This document shows positions 1 to 15,518 of a stretch of 64,000 nucleotides of DNA, piece after piece. Within the stretch, counting starts at the first letter, position 1; the number at the start of each line of letters is the position of its first letter. The notes below the pieces were generated by a model. The model ran no database searches, was not told the DNA's origin, and worked only from the letters and a program-made list of their open reading frames with translations. The stretch spans positions 19,202,127-19,266,126 of the forward strand of contig NC_058495.1 of the NCBI RefSeq assembly GCF_020382885.2, given 5' to 3'. The translations under genes and the position numbers were made by a program. The stretch is from Scatophagus argus. Taxonomy: Eukaryota > Chordata > Actinopteri > Scatophagidae.

Positions 1-1884
1 TTTGTGTGTGTGCAGAATAAACCTGTGCTACGAAGAAGAGTATTTGTCACTGGGGGTTCAATTATTGCAATGGTGGTTCCTTGATTTCAGACAAGTTTTA
101 AGATAAAATCAAACAGAAATTATATTTTATAATGCCATGTTTCATTTTTTGTTTTTTCATTGACCAGTTAGTTATTATGTGTCTGGGTGAAATCAAAGTT
201 CCTCTCCGTACGTGTTAAAGAGCTGGATCTGAATATGACAGAAACAAATGCAGTAAATGTAAATGTGGCTGTTTGAGTGACAGCATTTCTATTATATTAG
301 CAGAATTCAGTACTGAAAATTTAGTCCAAAATGCTGCTTAATTGTAATTGATTAATTGATTAGTTTAGTGACAGAAACTTTATTGTCAGCAATTTTAATA
401 GATTATTTATCAGTTTTCATCAGTTTTACTTCTTGTGATTTTTTTCAGACAATTTTTAACATTTTCTAGATTAAATGTTTAATGGTAAAGAACTTCTTTT
501 TTATGCAATATTGTGTTTTTATGGCACATATGGAGACATTCATATTTCTCGCATGGCTATAATCTAAAGGGCATTTCAAAATTAAGAAAAAAGCTCCCAA
601 TTTGGATTGTGGTTCAACAGATGAGGATATATATATTTTTGGACCAGACTGCACACCCCTATGACACTGAAGAGGGAAGGTGAGACTAAACGAGAAAACT
701 TGGAGTTTTACATGCTGTGTTACTGCCCAAACTGTACATATTCTCAGATGTCTTTGGAGTCAAAGCTGATAAGGATGTACTGTATGTTGGCCATTGATAA
801 GTAAATATGTGATACCTGCCATGAGGTTAATCTTAAGGAAGCAGGTATAAAATCAAATCCTTATCTAATCCTCTGATGAATGCAGAAATCTTTTGTACTG
901 TATAGAAATTACATACTGATAGCGGAACTCTCTTCATCTAACACAAGGCACCATTTGTTTTCATTGAGAACATGAGGTGAGATTGCACTGAATAACGCTG
1001 TGGTTATAATACCACAAAGCCTCAGAAAATACACCACACATTCAACAGATTTTAAATTCAGTGTGATTGGCAAAATTAGATGCATTGCTGCTTTGAATAA
1101 GCAGTCTCTGTTCTTTGTCTCCTTTGTCTTACTCTCTTTCACCTCTCCGTCTCTCTGTTTTGGTGTCTATTGCATTATGTGTTACTTCTTCATTGACCTA
1201 TTGTCTTCATAATGTCTTATGGTGTAGCAGGTTTTGACAGATTGTTGCGCAATGTTCATGATAAGCATCTGTGCAGGAGGACATAAGCACACCAAAGGAA
1301 AACAAGTGAAAGGAGGGAGATGCAGAGAGATTGGTGACAGCTGTTGACAGATATCACAAGAGACTTGCTAGGTCAAAGATTTGTTTTCCAGAGCTGATAT
1401 TACTCCATTCCTTTTGACAAGGGAACAGGCGGGGTGAAAAAAAAAAAAACCCTCTTTTAGGCACTTCAAGAGGTGATGTTAGGCATGTAGCATTTAAACA
1501 AACGTCTTATATCATGACATCTCTTTGAGTGAGGCAGGTGAATGAGAGGTGGACTATCCATTTCATATTAACTTTCATAATGACTGAACACCCACTGATA
1601 AGTCAACCCTGAAATCTGTCAGTTCATATAGTCTATATAGTTTTATGTTTGATGGTTCTTTGCCCAGCTATGAAAACACTCACTTTGAATCTGTTGCTTT
1701 TTTACTTTGTATGTATTGATGTTCATTTGGTATTTAAAAAAAAAAATTAATGCTGGGTGTTGCATCCTTTAACGTTGTTTTTCATCACAGACCTCCTGTG
1801 AATGATTTGTCCATTTGAAAATGTTTGCTTAAAAGAACTCATCACATCACAAGATATCCCTGCGTTACAAGTACGACTGACTGC

Positions 1885-1965
1885 TTAAAGCAACATTATG
1901 TCACTATTTTACCCATTTAGGTAGTATTTTGATGGTACACTGACTTGTAATAGGGAAAAAAGGTT
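1885..1965 (+). repeat. Interspersed repeat fragment, copy 1
   Basis: A segment that runs through an 'acattatgtcactatttta' stretch and then 'gacttgtaata' has a recognisable second copy at about 41868-41945 in the same orientation. The shared order of blocks (adenine-rich start, cat-tatgt-a-ctatt, ttttga-ggta, ctgacttgtaata) suggests a dispersed element. I recall similar segments in teleost genomes but cannot name the family. The true limits may extend further right. Confidence 0.5.
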
Positions 1966-3283
1966 CCTCTTCATGCACTGTTTTCATTTGGGTAAGCACG
2001 TATGATCTCCTGTGCAAAGTGCACAACACTTTATATCACAACGTTGCACACCACCAAGTATGTCTGTAAAGCTGGATCATATTTTAGAGAGAAAATGTTT
2101 TCGTTCCCCCGATGTTCTCCTACTGCTCTGCCTCAGCTTTTGGTGATTTACGGGGTATCCTGATGAACAGGTAGCTTTAATTGTTGCTGAAGTAAATGCT
2201 AACCACTGCTAATGTGTACGGCTATGCATATTGAACACCATGTATAAGTGAATTGCAGCCTGAAACTGCAGAGATGCAAAATTGCAAATAACATAATGCA
2301 TAATATTGGTTTAAATGCAGAATGAGTAGAATTTTAAAGAAAAAAACATGAGTAGCGCCCAGCCAATAACGGTAGGCTGTATGTGTGGGCGGGACTCATA
2401 AGATCATAAGCACTAAGCATCCAAGACGGAGCTACGAAAATGTAGACAAGGAGCCAACTTTGAATGTTGTGTTTACAAACTGCAACCAAGAAATCCAACT
2501 CATTCTGCTTTTAAGTCACCGTTTGTCTTTGAGAAGCTCAAGCCTGGGACACACTCAAAGAGATCAGGAGGGTTTGGGACCTATTAACCAGGGCCCAACT
2601 AAACCCCACCACAGAGCAGAGGATCCCTGACTCTTCAAGGGCCATTGCTAATGAACAGCAAGCCCATTCAGACTGACAGTTAATAGTTGGTCAAATTACT
2701 ACATATAATCTGAAAAGAGTCGCCCACCGTGACAGCTGCTATGAGCATCATAGGGACTTTCGGTTTGGTATTTTTTTATACATGTAATTATGTGATCATG
2801 TAATAAGCTTGTGGGACCCATCAGGTCAGAGGTGGACCCCTGTCTCACTGTCTTAACCCTGAGACGATGATCCTCCATCTGCGGCTCAGGCAGGGAAAGG
2901 TTAGTTGTCTTCTCTTGTAGGTGGACGTGTACAGCAGACACACAAAGGACATGTAAAGATAGAAGCATAAAGAAATTCAAATGCCACAAAGAAGCGCTGT
3001 ATTTATGTCTGGTCTCGTTGAATTAAAATGAAAATGAAGTGTTCTTATTTTAAAAATTGCAAGTCAAATAATAACACCAAAGCCGCTATGTGTCAACTTT
3101 ACACTCGCTAATTTGGCCTCCAATCCAAATCTGGTCCTTAACCTGGACCTCTAATATTCCCTTGTAGAAGTGAGACCCAGGCACTGACACGAATTTGAAT
3201 TTGGTTTTGTCCATCTTTAGATTCTTGTCAGGACATTTCCTCCCATGTGTATATATATAGTAAACACAACGCCATATACAAAT

Positions 3284-3304
3284 ACACACACACACACACA
3301 CACA
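3284..3304. repeat. (CA)n microsatellite
   Basis: Uninterrupted CA dinucleotide run, next to a short TA-rich tract. Confidence 0.9.
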
Positions 3305-4847
3305 GTGGAGTTATATTTCCGTTGGGTATCCCCAGCTTTAAGTGCAGTGACTGTCCCTGCAGGGCACAGGGGCTGGGCTCCAGCTCGGTCACCTGACTAA
3401 GTAGCCATGGAAACCCCATGAGGAGAAAAAGAGCACCAAGAAGTGGGATAAAATAAATGGAGATTTTCTGCCTGCTTGTGGTCGGTCAAGCTTACAGAGC
3501 GAGAGAGCAGAGAGATAGTGGGAGAGATGAATCTGGGCTATGCAGGGCACAAAGCGCTCCTCGTGCAGGGAGGATTAGCCACCGCTAAATGGGCTGCTGA
3601 TTTTGTTCTGTTGTGCCGCGACTGGAGCAAAGATCAGACAGCTCTCATATCAAGGCTTGTGGTCATCTCTTCTTTGTGTAACTTCTGTAAGGCGGTGAAG
3701 CAGATGTTTTTTTTCTCACTGCTGTAGTGGCTAAGGTGAAAATCATCTGCTTGATGAGCAGGAAAAACAGTTAGTTAATAAGTTGCCCTCAACTCCTATG
3801 TATTTATTCTGTCCAACTGAAAACTAAGGTATCATCGCTAAGGAACTAAAACTGGAGTGGAGTTTTTTTTTCCTCTCATATCTCCAGCATGTCAGTTGGG
3901 TTGAAATCCCTCATGTCGAAGGTGGATTTAAACATGCATCTGTCTGCTCATCCCCCTGTGCGTCCATTTCTAATCTGTTTTTCGTTTCTTTTTTAAATGA
4001 ACTAGTTGGCGTAAAATTGCTCATGTTTGCACACTGGCGGGCCACAGCAGCGACAGCAAGTGAGACTGTGCGTGTGTTTTTGTGTGTGTGTGTGCGGACC
4101 GTGGCCACTCAGTTCTGCCTGAGTGGAGACAGCGAGATATTTTTACACTACATTCGCATACATACACATTGCACGCTCACATCTAGGTCCTTAAACACTC
4201 AGATAAACACACATGCAGCCATGCACATGCAAACATGGACATGCAAATGAATGCATGAATACATAAGTATGAGTATGCATGTCAAAAGCAAATATGTTCT
4301 TATGCATCAAGGTCGGAGCTTGGGCACACTGGAAGGACGAGTGTACAACTTTGTCAGTACACACAGGCTACTACATGAATGAAGAGCAGAAAAACAACCA
4401 AGTGCATCAATCCAAATGAGAAATCCTTAACTGGAGACAGATAAAGGAATTTATTGCCTCACACTTGCTTTTGTGGTTGCTTAAAATGTTCCACAGAGAG
4501 TTTTTGCACATTAGGTTATAGGTTAGGTCAATACACCTAGCATTAACTTGAGAGCTTTTTTTTTGTTGGGATTGGATTTTGGATTAGATGACATACGTTT
4601 TAATACATGCAGTTCCACAAAGGCAGCACTGCTTCGAGATGCAGAATGTGTTATCCTCACTAAAGCTGTCTCTCTGACCTTTAAGCAGAACCTCTGTATC
4701 TTGCTTTCATCTTTGGTTTTGGATCTAGTTTTTTCTGAAAACACAAGCGTTGAAAAATTGTCTGCCAAAATTGGTTGGGCCAAGCAGCACAAACCTCCCA
4801 AAGCTTTCCAAATGAATGTACATTTTACGTAATTCATTTCAAATGTC

Positions 4848-4912
4848 ATGTCATGTCTCAGTCCACTGGAAACACTCGTAGTGAGTGTTTCCAGTGGACT
4901 GAGACATGACAT
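4848..4912. repeat. Perfect palindrome, 30-bp arms
   Basis: Bases 4848-4877 are the exact reverse complement of 4883-4912, with a 5-base spacer (gtagt). All 30 pairs match; pairing fails at 4847/4913. The DNA could form a cruciform and an RNA from either strand a perfect hairpin. It lies inside no recognised gene. Perfect arms argue for a very recent origin, template switching, or an assembly artefact, not an old microRNA precursor, which would normally carry mismatches and a larger loop. Confidence 0.9.
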
Positions 4913-5247
4913 ATGCAGTAATAAATACTTTTTACTTAGAAACTTAGTTTCATATCATATATTTAGTCCACTTTGTCGCCAGTCATATTGCACTTAAAGT
5001 AACTTTCTTGAATTTTCAAAGACAATAATGTCTTTAAAAAATTTGAAAGATGCTATACTTATTTAAAATGTGTATGTGCTCAGTAGATAGTGACAGACAC
5101 AGCTAACAGGGAGATCCCTATGCAGTTAGCCACAAAACCTAATTGAGTGGGTTCCTTTCTATGTTTGCTTTCAGTCCAATCATGTAAAATTGAAGTTAAT
5201 TTGGAAAGCTTCAGCGTGTTGCTCTCCACTAATGTTTAGCTGTGATG

Positions 5248-5307
5248 GCAATACGGTCCTCAGACGTATTGCTATATTGCTATTGACGTATTGCAATACG
5301 GTCCTCA
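5248..5307. repeat. Short direct repeat pair
   Basis: A 15-base word, gcaatacggtcctca, occurs at 5248-5262 and again at 5293-5307, separated by 30 bases that themselves contain repeated 'gacgtattg' words. This looks like local slippage or duplication. No function is evident. Confidence 0.7.
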
Positions 5308-5748
5308 CTGCAACTGTTTCCAAGTTTCCCATGCAAACGTCAAACTTCCCACAACAAAGTAATGTGTTTTATTACATTGTTTTTACAATAGTCTTACTTT
5401 AGATTTCAAGTAGCAACTTCAAAAAAGTCTCACATTGTCTTTTCTGGAAGTTTTGTCTCCTCCCTATTCAAACCACACACTCCTCCAAACTCATACGTAT
5501 GGTTTTGTGTAATTTTTAGAGTAGATTGTTTTTAATTATAGTAGAGGACTGGCATTTTAAAAGAGATGTGCCTCCTCCTCTCAATCTCTGTCTCACTTTC
5601 TGTTTCATCTCTTTCTGTCTTCATAAAGGGTGTCCTAGATTTTTTCAGGCAGGCAGAGGGGCTGAACATCTGAGACGCTTTTCTCCTCCTGAGGCAGCCA
5701 CTTGACAACGCAACGATTGCTATTGACTTGAATAGAGCAGGTGGACGA

Positions 5749-5793
<45 letters not shown>
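5749..5793. repeat. Compound (TG)n(AG)n microsatellite
   Basis: A TG run passes directly into an AG run. Confidence 0.9.
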
Positions 5794-5796
<3 letters not shown>

Positions 5797-6889
5797 CTGT
5801 GAGGAGGTTTGTGAAAATGTCAAGTGCAGCTCATCAGAGAATGCACCTTTTTAGCTCATCTGCCACTTAGCGTGATCCTCACCTCCCCACTCGGCGCTAC
5901 CTCCTTCGCTTCCTCTGTCGCTTATCACGTCCCCTTGTTTGAGCAGTATCCCTCTTATTTTATTTATTTTGCCTGTTCTGTAAGTATTCAGCCTTTCTGT
6001 TACTTACTTCACCTTCCGCATTGATTTTGGGCACAGTTCATCTCTTCACTACCCTCTTTTTGTTTTCTTCTTTTTTCACAGTGGGGACTGTGTGTGTTGG
6101 ACAGCCTGATTACAGGTTTTTTAGCCGGAGGCCTGTGGATCAGTTTCATAATTCTCAGCCAGCCTCCACTCTTCCACAGTGTTCATTCATGTCTGCATTT
6201 GAGCCTCCAGCCCTGCTGAAGCTCAACTCTCTTCTGACACAGTCGTAGGCTGTATAATAAATAGTGGATGGTTTCTAAGAAGCTCATGTGGGAAGCTCTG
6301 GCCATCGTCATTATGACTCTCGCTATCTCCCAGCTGAACCAAAAATTGGCAAAGGTGGACCTAAGCTAAGCTCAACAAGCTAAATATAGATTGTATAAGA
6401 TGCCAAACGAGCTTTGACTTTGTGTTATTCATCTTAAATGGTGGGACCGTCTGTGTTTATTTACATTACTTGTGTGAGTTTGACTATGGGTTCATTTACC
6501 CCACACAGCCAGAATACGTTACAGTATCTTAGCAAGCTAGTGAGGCGTTGTGGGTGTTTGTGTGTCTTTTGAGATTAAGACTCAAAAGTGAAGATAAATC
6601 CACTTTATTAATCTCAAAGTTGAAAAAAGAAACACTGTGCTCCTGGTATTTATTCCTCGTGGCTTCTTGTGGAGCTTGCCAGCTTGCAACAGCCATCTAT
6701 CAGGTACGAGTTACCTGCATATATGCATTTGTCATTTGCATGAAAAATTCTCCAAAAAGCACCAACACCACAGAAATGGCAGAGAGGAGAATTTCAGTGA
6801 CTCGAATTAGCTGAGGTAAACCCCAACAGATGGCTACGGGCTAGTCGTCATTTTAAATGGCTATACCTTTAATTATATACCTTTAATGT

Positions 6890-7014
6890 TGGCCCTGCGA
6901 TTGACTGGCGACCAGTCCAGGGTGAACCCCGCCTCTCGCCCGTAGTTAGCTGGGATAGGCTCCAGCTCCCCCGCGACCCTGATGGACAAGCGGTATAGTA
7001 AATGGATGGATGGA
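6890..7014 (+). mobile_element. SINE/LINE-tail type teleost repeat
   Basis: The segment contains the words 'gactggcgaccagtccaggg', 'ctgggataggctccagct' and 'gacaagcggtatag', ending in a (atgg)n tail. This is a very common teleost retroposon module (SINE or 3' tail of an L2-like LINE; the Fugu FR2 family is similar as I recall). It is non-coding. The tail marks the 3' end, so the insertion is in plus orientation. Confidence 0.75.
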
Positions 7015-8920
7015 CTTACACGAGATTCACTCACTTTCAAAAACCAGTTTCAAGTGGCCATTTGAGGAATTGCATTTTTTGACACATCTATGGTTGCTTC
7101 ATTTGTCGGCCCCTGAGGACTTCACTTGGACACAATTCTTGCCATCTTATCCAGATCCATTCAGCCAAATCTGTAGAAAATCTCAGATCTTTGAAGTGCA
7201 AATATAGCTTACATTGGTTTCAAAGCAAATAATGATCTTCACATTAGTACTGTGCTCTTCAGTGCCATGTAGATCGATGGAGAAGAGGTCAATCAGCGAT
7301 ATTTTTGCTTTGTTGGCAAACCGTTTTCATTCCTGTACCCTGGCTTTTCCCTCTGTCTCTGCTTCTGTCTCCATCTGTCTCTCTCTCTCTCCCTCCTCCT
7401 TCTCCTCCTTCTTCTTCTTCTCCTCCCTCTCTCTCTATCTCTTGCTCCCTGAGGAGACCAGCTGGGAGAGGCAGATAAACACACGGGGGCGCGGGGCTTA
7501 GCACCCACCCTCCCTCCACGATGCCACGCTCTCCTGTTCAAAGGCCCCAGTCAAAAATGAGAGGGGCTAAACCAGACCCGAAAATCACAGGGAGATGAGG
7601 CAGCTGCAGGAGAGAAAGTATATGGACATAGAGAGAGAAAGAGAGATATTTATCTGGGGGTGTTTGAGATAATTAAGAGGGAGTATTTATTCTCTTGCTC
7701 TTCTGGTTACTTTTCTTCTACCATTTGTTTGTTCCGATAAGAGCATGCCACATATTTATCAGTCCTTTTAGCCACACATGATTTAGCTGCCCATGTGAAT
7801 TTTTTCCTATGTGTGCAGATGTCTTAGCTCATTTCTGCTTGTTTGTTTTTGGCTTATATTGCCTCAAAACAAAGCTAAAGAGAGTGAATCATTTAAAAAC
7901 CCTTTGGTAGAAGGATTCCCTGTAGAGGTTCCAACTGTGTACACCATGACAGCCAGGAAAGCAGCATTCACACTCCACCTAAGCCCTGAGGTTGCAGGAA
8001 AAACAAGCGGCAATGTGATACCTTGGTATATCCTACTTCATTTGACTTTGATTTGGGCTGACCTAACCCAGCCAAACCCAGATCAACTCTTTGTGACCCA
8101 GATTATCCTTGCAAAGCATGACCTAGGATTGTGTATTGAAGTCCTCGTAAGAAGGTTCAACAGACAGTTTAAAATGTTCAACAGTAGCCACCCAGCATCA
8201 ATGTGAAGACAAGCACTATGGACAAGCCTGAACTGCATACCAGTCTCTTTTCATATCCACTGGAATTTCTTTGGTTACATGCATGTAGGCCTGTATGTGT
8301 TTCTGCTAGTTTATCATCTGTGGCAATGGTGGGATGTAACAATGAAACTGTCAGTCAGTTCTCTCTTCCTTTGATACAAGGTCATTTCGCTAAAGTAACT
8401 TAAACGTGAGCACATCGTGTCTAAGAAGGTCTGTCCTGGGGGCTGCAGGCAATAGGCCTTTTTAACAGCAGGAATATTGACATGAAATAGCGATTAAACA
8501 CAGGTTTAATTACTGAAAATAATTAGGGATCCATTCCATTTAGTGCAGCAGAGCTGTTTCCGTTGGCCAACATGCAAGACAGCAGCCCCCTGAGTTTGTT
8601 TGACCTTAATGGAACAAAACCTTAATTAGTGTGATTGGTTTACCCTACTATTTCCATGTGAAAATTGTCCATTGCAAGTTAATTTAGGATTTTATAAAAG
8701 GAAACTGTGCACTAGCAGTGACTCAATGAGGTCAGTGCATCAGGTTCATCTTCCTGTAACTCATTAAAACTGATCGGGTTTGAAGCTCTCTGAGGTATTC
8801 ATCACAAAACAACATGCACTCAATGCACTTGAGGGTGTACATGGAGAGGGTTCAGGGTCTGCACTCAGTCACAGTGCGGCATAAAGCATCTGATGATGTG
8901 ATGGTGTGCTCTCAGGCCTC

Positions 8921-9142
8921 ATGGGATTAGTTTTATAGCAAGCATTTTATAAAATATTTTGATCAATCAGTGCTATTTCGCTACTTGTAAAATTATGGGC
9001 GCATTGAATATCAGTAGGGTTTAGATTTTCTTCTTTTGTTTAATTTCACTGGTTGCCCCTAAAAGGGGTCATCAGTGTGGCCGGGCCTGATGCCGTGTTC
9101 ACTGAGCAGCAAAGCTGTTAAGAAGTTTGTTCTACAAACAGT
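8921..9142 (+). repeat. Dispersed repeat, copy A
   Basis: This segment shares a long collinear match with 10219-10393: both run through 'ttttatag', 'atcaatcagtg', 'aattatgggc', 'cattgaatatcagt', 'gggtttagattttc', 'cactga' and end with 'aagaagttt-ttctacaaaca'. Copy A carries an extra internal block of roughly 60 bases that contains a short palindromic 'gcccctaaaaggggtc'. It is a dispersed or locally duplicated element of unknown family; no coding capacity is visible. Confidence 0.75.
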
Positions 9143-10218
9143 CCACAGAAGTGAAGTGACTTAAAAATGAACTGTTTAACTGAGGGCTACATTTTCATGA
9201 TAATGTGAGTACACTTACTAACCTGCCTGTTTTTTAGACCATGCCAGTGAGACATTATATTTAAGAAGAATGCAATAATGTTTTAACAGTGATATAAAGT
9301 GCATTACACTCAAGAGGATATCCAACAACAGTCAAACCACAATAGGAAAAGTGACAAAAAAAAATAATCAACTGTGACCAAGCCCAAAGACAATAATAAT
9401 AATATAAAATAAAAATAATTTTAAAAATGCTAAGCTCTGAAGTATCAAAACATCAGAATTGTGAGTGTTTACCAGTGATATGACCCAGAATGCAAACACA
9501 TGCTGGAGACAAGCACACATACACTTCATCTCTATGCACTTCAAGAACATGCTCACAGACGATGCCTTGGCGAATGTGGCACTGTGGCCAAATGGTGTCT
9601 TACTGCTGAGGATTAATAAATAGCTCCCTCTAGAGGCTGAGAGGCATTCAAACATAAAACAACATCTCCTCAGCTGCTCGTCCAGCTGCCTGTAATATGG
9701 AAGAGGGGAAGCTCATGCTAACCAGGCGTCAGGTCTGATTATGGTGATCATGTTTGTGAGAGCTCTCGAGGGCAAATAGAAGCTTTATGTGGAAAACTGG
9801 GCTGAGGGAGAGAAAGAGAGAGCATATTATAAGGCAGAGGGTGTGTGAATTAGAAGGTTGGATGTGTGTGTATTATGTTTGCTGCATTTTCATGTTTGTT
9901 GATTGTAATGGCAAGCCTGTTCATCTGTCTGATCCTGTCTTTGGTTCTACTAATTCAGCTGTCACACATTAACATCAACATCAACACCCGTCAACCAGCT
10001 GTCGTCTGCACTTTCAGTAGTAGTGCCAAGGCCAGGATGTTCATGACCACTAGTCCACTGTACTTACTTACTTACTGACACCTTCTTTAGTCTCTTGTCC
10101 CTCACTTGGGCTCACCAGGTTTTCGACGTTTTGACATTAGCGGATGTTGTTTGCAGCGGCTCTAGAATAGCAGGTGTTTTGTCAAACCCTGATCCTGAAC
10201 ATGGATCTCGTAACTATA

Positions 10219-10393
10219 GGGATGAGTTTTATAGCGAGCACGTTATAAAATATTTGGATCAATCAGTGTTATTTTACTACTTTTGAAATTATGGGCACAT
10301 TGAATATCAGTGGGGTTTAGATTTTCCTGTTTATCTCTGATGCAGTGTTCACTGAACAGCGAATCTGTTAAGAAGTTTCTTCTACAAACAGTC
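10219..10393 (+). repeat. Dispersed repeat, copy B
   Basis: Second, shorter copy of the element at 8921-9142, same orientation, diverged by many substitutions and lacking the internal block of copy A. No terminal inverted repeats or target-site duplications were recognised with certainty. Confidence 0.75.
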
Positions 10394-12160
10394 GTAGCGA
10401 TAGGGAAACACTGTAGTAGGAGAGCAATAAATCAGAACAATTTGTTTTTCTAGGGAAAGAGTGAAAGTGAAAGAGCACCTCAAGTTTAAAATGTCGAGGT
10501 GAAACCTCATGCTGTCATTATACCCAAGTACTCACTTTATTACATTAGATCAATCTGACTACCCATGTTGCATTTGCAATGCAGTTTAAAGTTGAAGGTG
10601 CTAACATTCAGTGCTGTTAACCTACTGTACGTATCACTGACATAATGGCTTCCTCTCATATCACTTTCACCTCCGCTTGTGCGTTACTTAGGGAGTTGTA
10701 AGTTTAGCAATAGCCGTCCTAGTCTCATTTGTGACCTCTGTGTTACTTGCATTGCTCCATGACTCGGTCACATTGACTTTTCATGAGGAAACGTCAAACG
10801 CTATTTTCTTATCTGGCAGTGGTTTCTATCTTCCAAGGCGTTTTTGTAATTTCACAGCTGTTTACGAACCACCTGGGAGATCATCATTGCCTGTGGCAAA
10901 CCCAATGTTTAAATCCAGTATTTCCAAAGACTGTGTTGTGCTTTTTAGCGACAGAGCTGTAAATGCGGGCCAGCTGTTCAAGCTGTGCAGTAAACCCACA
11001 GGCAAAAATCACAGTATGTAGTAAATCTACAGTGAAGTAAAGAAAAATAGTCAAATTATGTTAATTGCTTGAGTTGTACCCATTAGCTTACAACATTTGC
11101 ATGCATCCAAAAATGAGCCACTTGATCCACGGTGCATTGTCACACATCTTCTGGTAACCATCGTCAACCTTCTAGTCACCGTTCACACCACAACTTCACA
11201 TTTCCTCTCCAGCTTCAAAGCTGAAAAACGTAACACACTGAACTTGTAACGAGCTGCCTCTGACACATGTTAATACGGTAATACTTTAATACCCTGAGTG
11301 GTAGTATCGCAACATGTTTCTATAGCTTGTTTTATTCACTGCTTTGCACTCATTATGCATAGAAAGAAACAAAGTTTTGACGTTTAACACACAATTGTGT
11401 GAACTTGCTGTACAACTGTATAGTGTTTCCATAGTTAAACTACTTATCACCTCCTTTCTTGCCAACATCTCAACCAGGTTTTTCCACGTAGGGCCAAGAG
11501 GATGAATAATCATTCATGTTGTTTCTAACAAGCAGACTTACTTTGAGTAAGTAAAGACTAAGCAGAAGTGGAATATGAACAAGGACGTTAAACAAATAAA
11601 TACCAATGTATAGCCCAATGTCACCTTCAGAGAGTGCATCAAATGACTCTCTATTAAAAATATGCAACCATACCCTGATTTTATTAAAATTAAAGAAATT
11701 AAAGCTTTAATTGTGCTACCGTCTGTGTTAATGGCAGCTTCAGCTTAATTCTGTCATCAGCAGTGTGTCCTGTAAAATTGTGTGAGCCTCTGCTTTCCAG
11801 AATATATTCCTTTGTTAGATTCAGAATTGCACGTGTTTATCTCTCTCATCATGTAATATAATTCATAATGTTCATCAGTGAATGAACATGTACTTATTTA
11901 TTGTAATGTACATGCAGTATAAATACTTGTACCTTCCCGTTTTATGCAACTTTATATCACTATTCTACTACATATTCAAATTTTTACTCCTCAGCATTCT
12001 ATTGACAACTATAATTACATTAACAAGATTTTACAGATAACACATGGGGTATTCTTATAAAACATGTTTATGATTGATCTTACCTCGTCGTGATAATCAC
12101 AGAAGTGGTGCAGGGTAGAATGGTTGAATGGTATAGACATAAGACAGGTGGTAGTATACA

Positions 12161-12161
<1 letters not shown>

Positions 12162-12202
<41 letters not shown>
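12162..12202. repeat. (CA)n microsatellite
   Basis: CA run about 100 bases upstream of the first coding exon of synpr, so it lies in or close to its 5' untranslated or promoter region. Length variation here could be a useful marker. Confidence 0.9.
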
Positions 12203-12204
<2 letters not shown>

Positions 12205-12300
12205 TATTGCTGTGCTTTCCTCTGGCAGCCTCTTCCAGCTTGTGTTTGCTTCTGGGAGCCCTGTAGCATCACAAAGCTGGATTAAATCTTCCCTTCTTCA

Positions 12301-15518
<3,218 letters not shown>

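Larger units (their letters stand above)
1..12300. other. Gene-poor region upstream of synpr
   Basis: I find no convincing exon here on either strand: the open frames are short, without recognisable domains, and not joined by plausible splice sites in phase. The stretch is AT-rich and holds simple repeats, interspersed repeat copies and one perfect palindrome, listed separately. The longer first exon used by one mammalian synaptoporin isoform was looked for and not seen. Enhancers for synpr could lie here, but nothing in the sequence alone identifies them. Confidence 0.6.

Noticed and set aside
4848-4912. microRNA precursor reading of the palindrome
   Set aside because: The stem is perfectly paired with a 5-base loop, unlike animal pre-miRNAs, and no known mature sequence was recognised.
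7289-7541. Long arginine/glutamate-rich minus-strand frames
   Set aside because: They come from a CT-rich simple-sequence tract; composition alone keeps the frame open.
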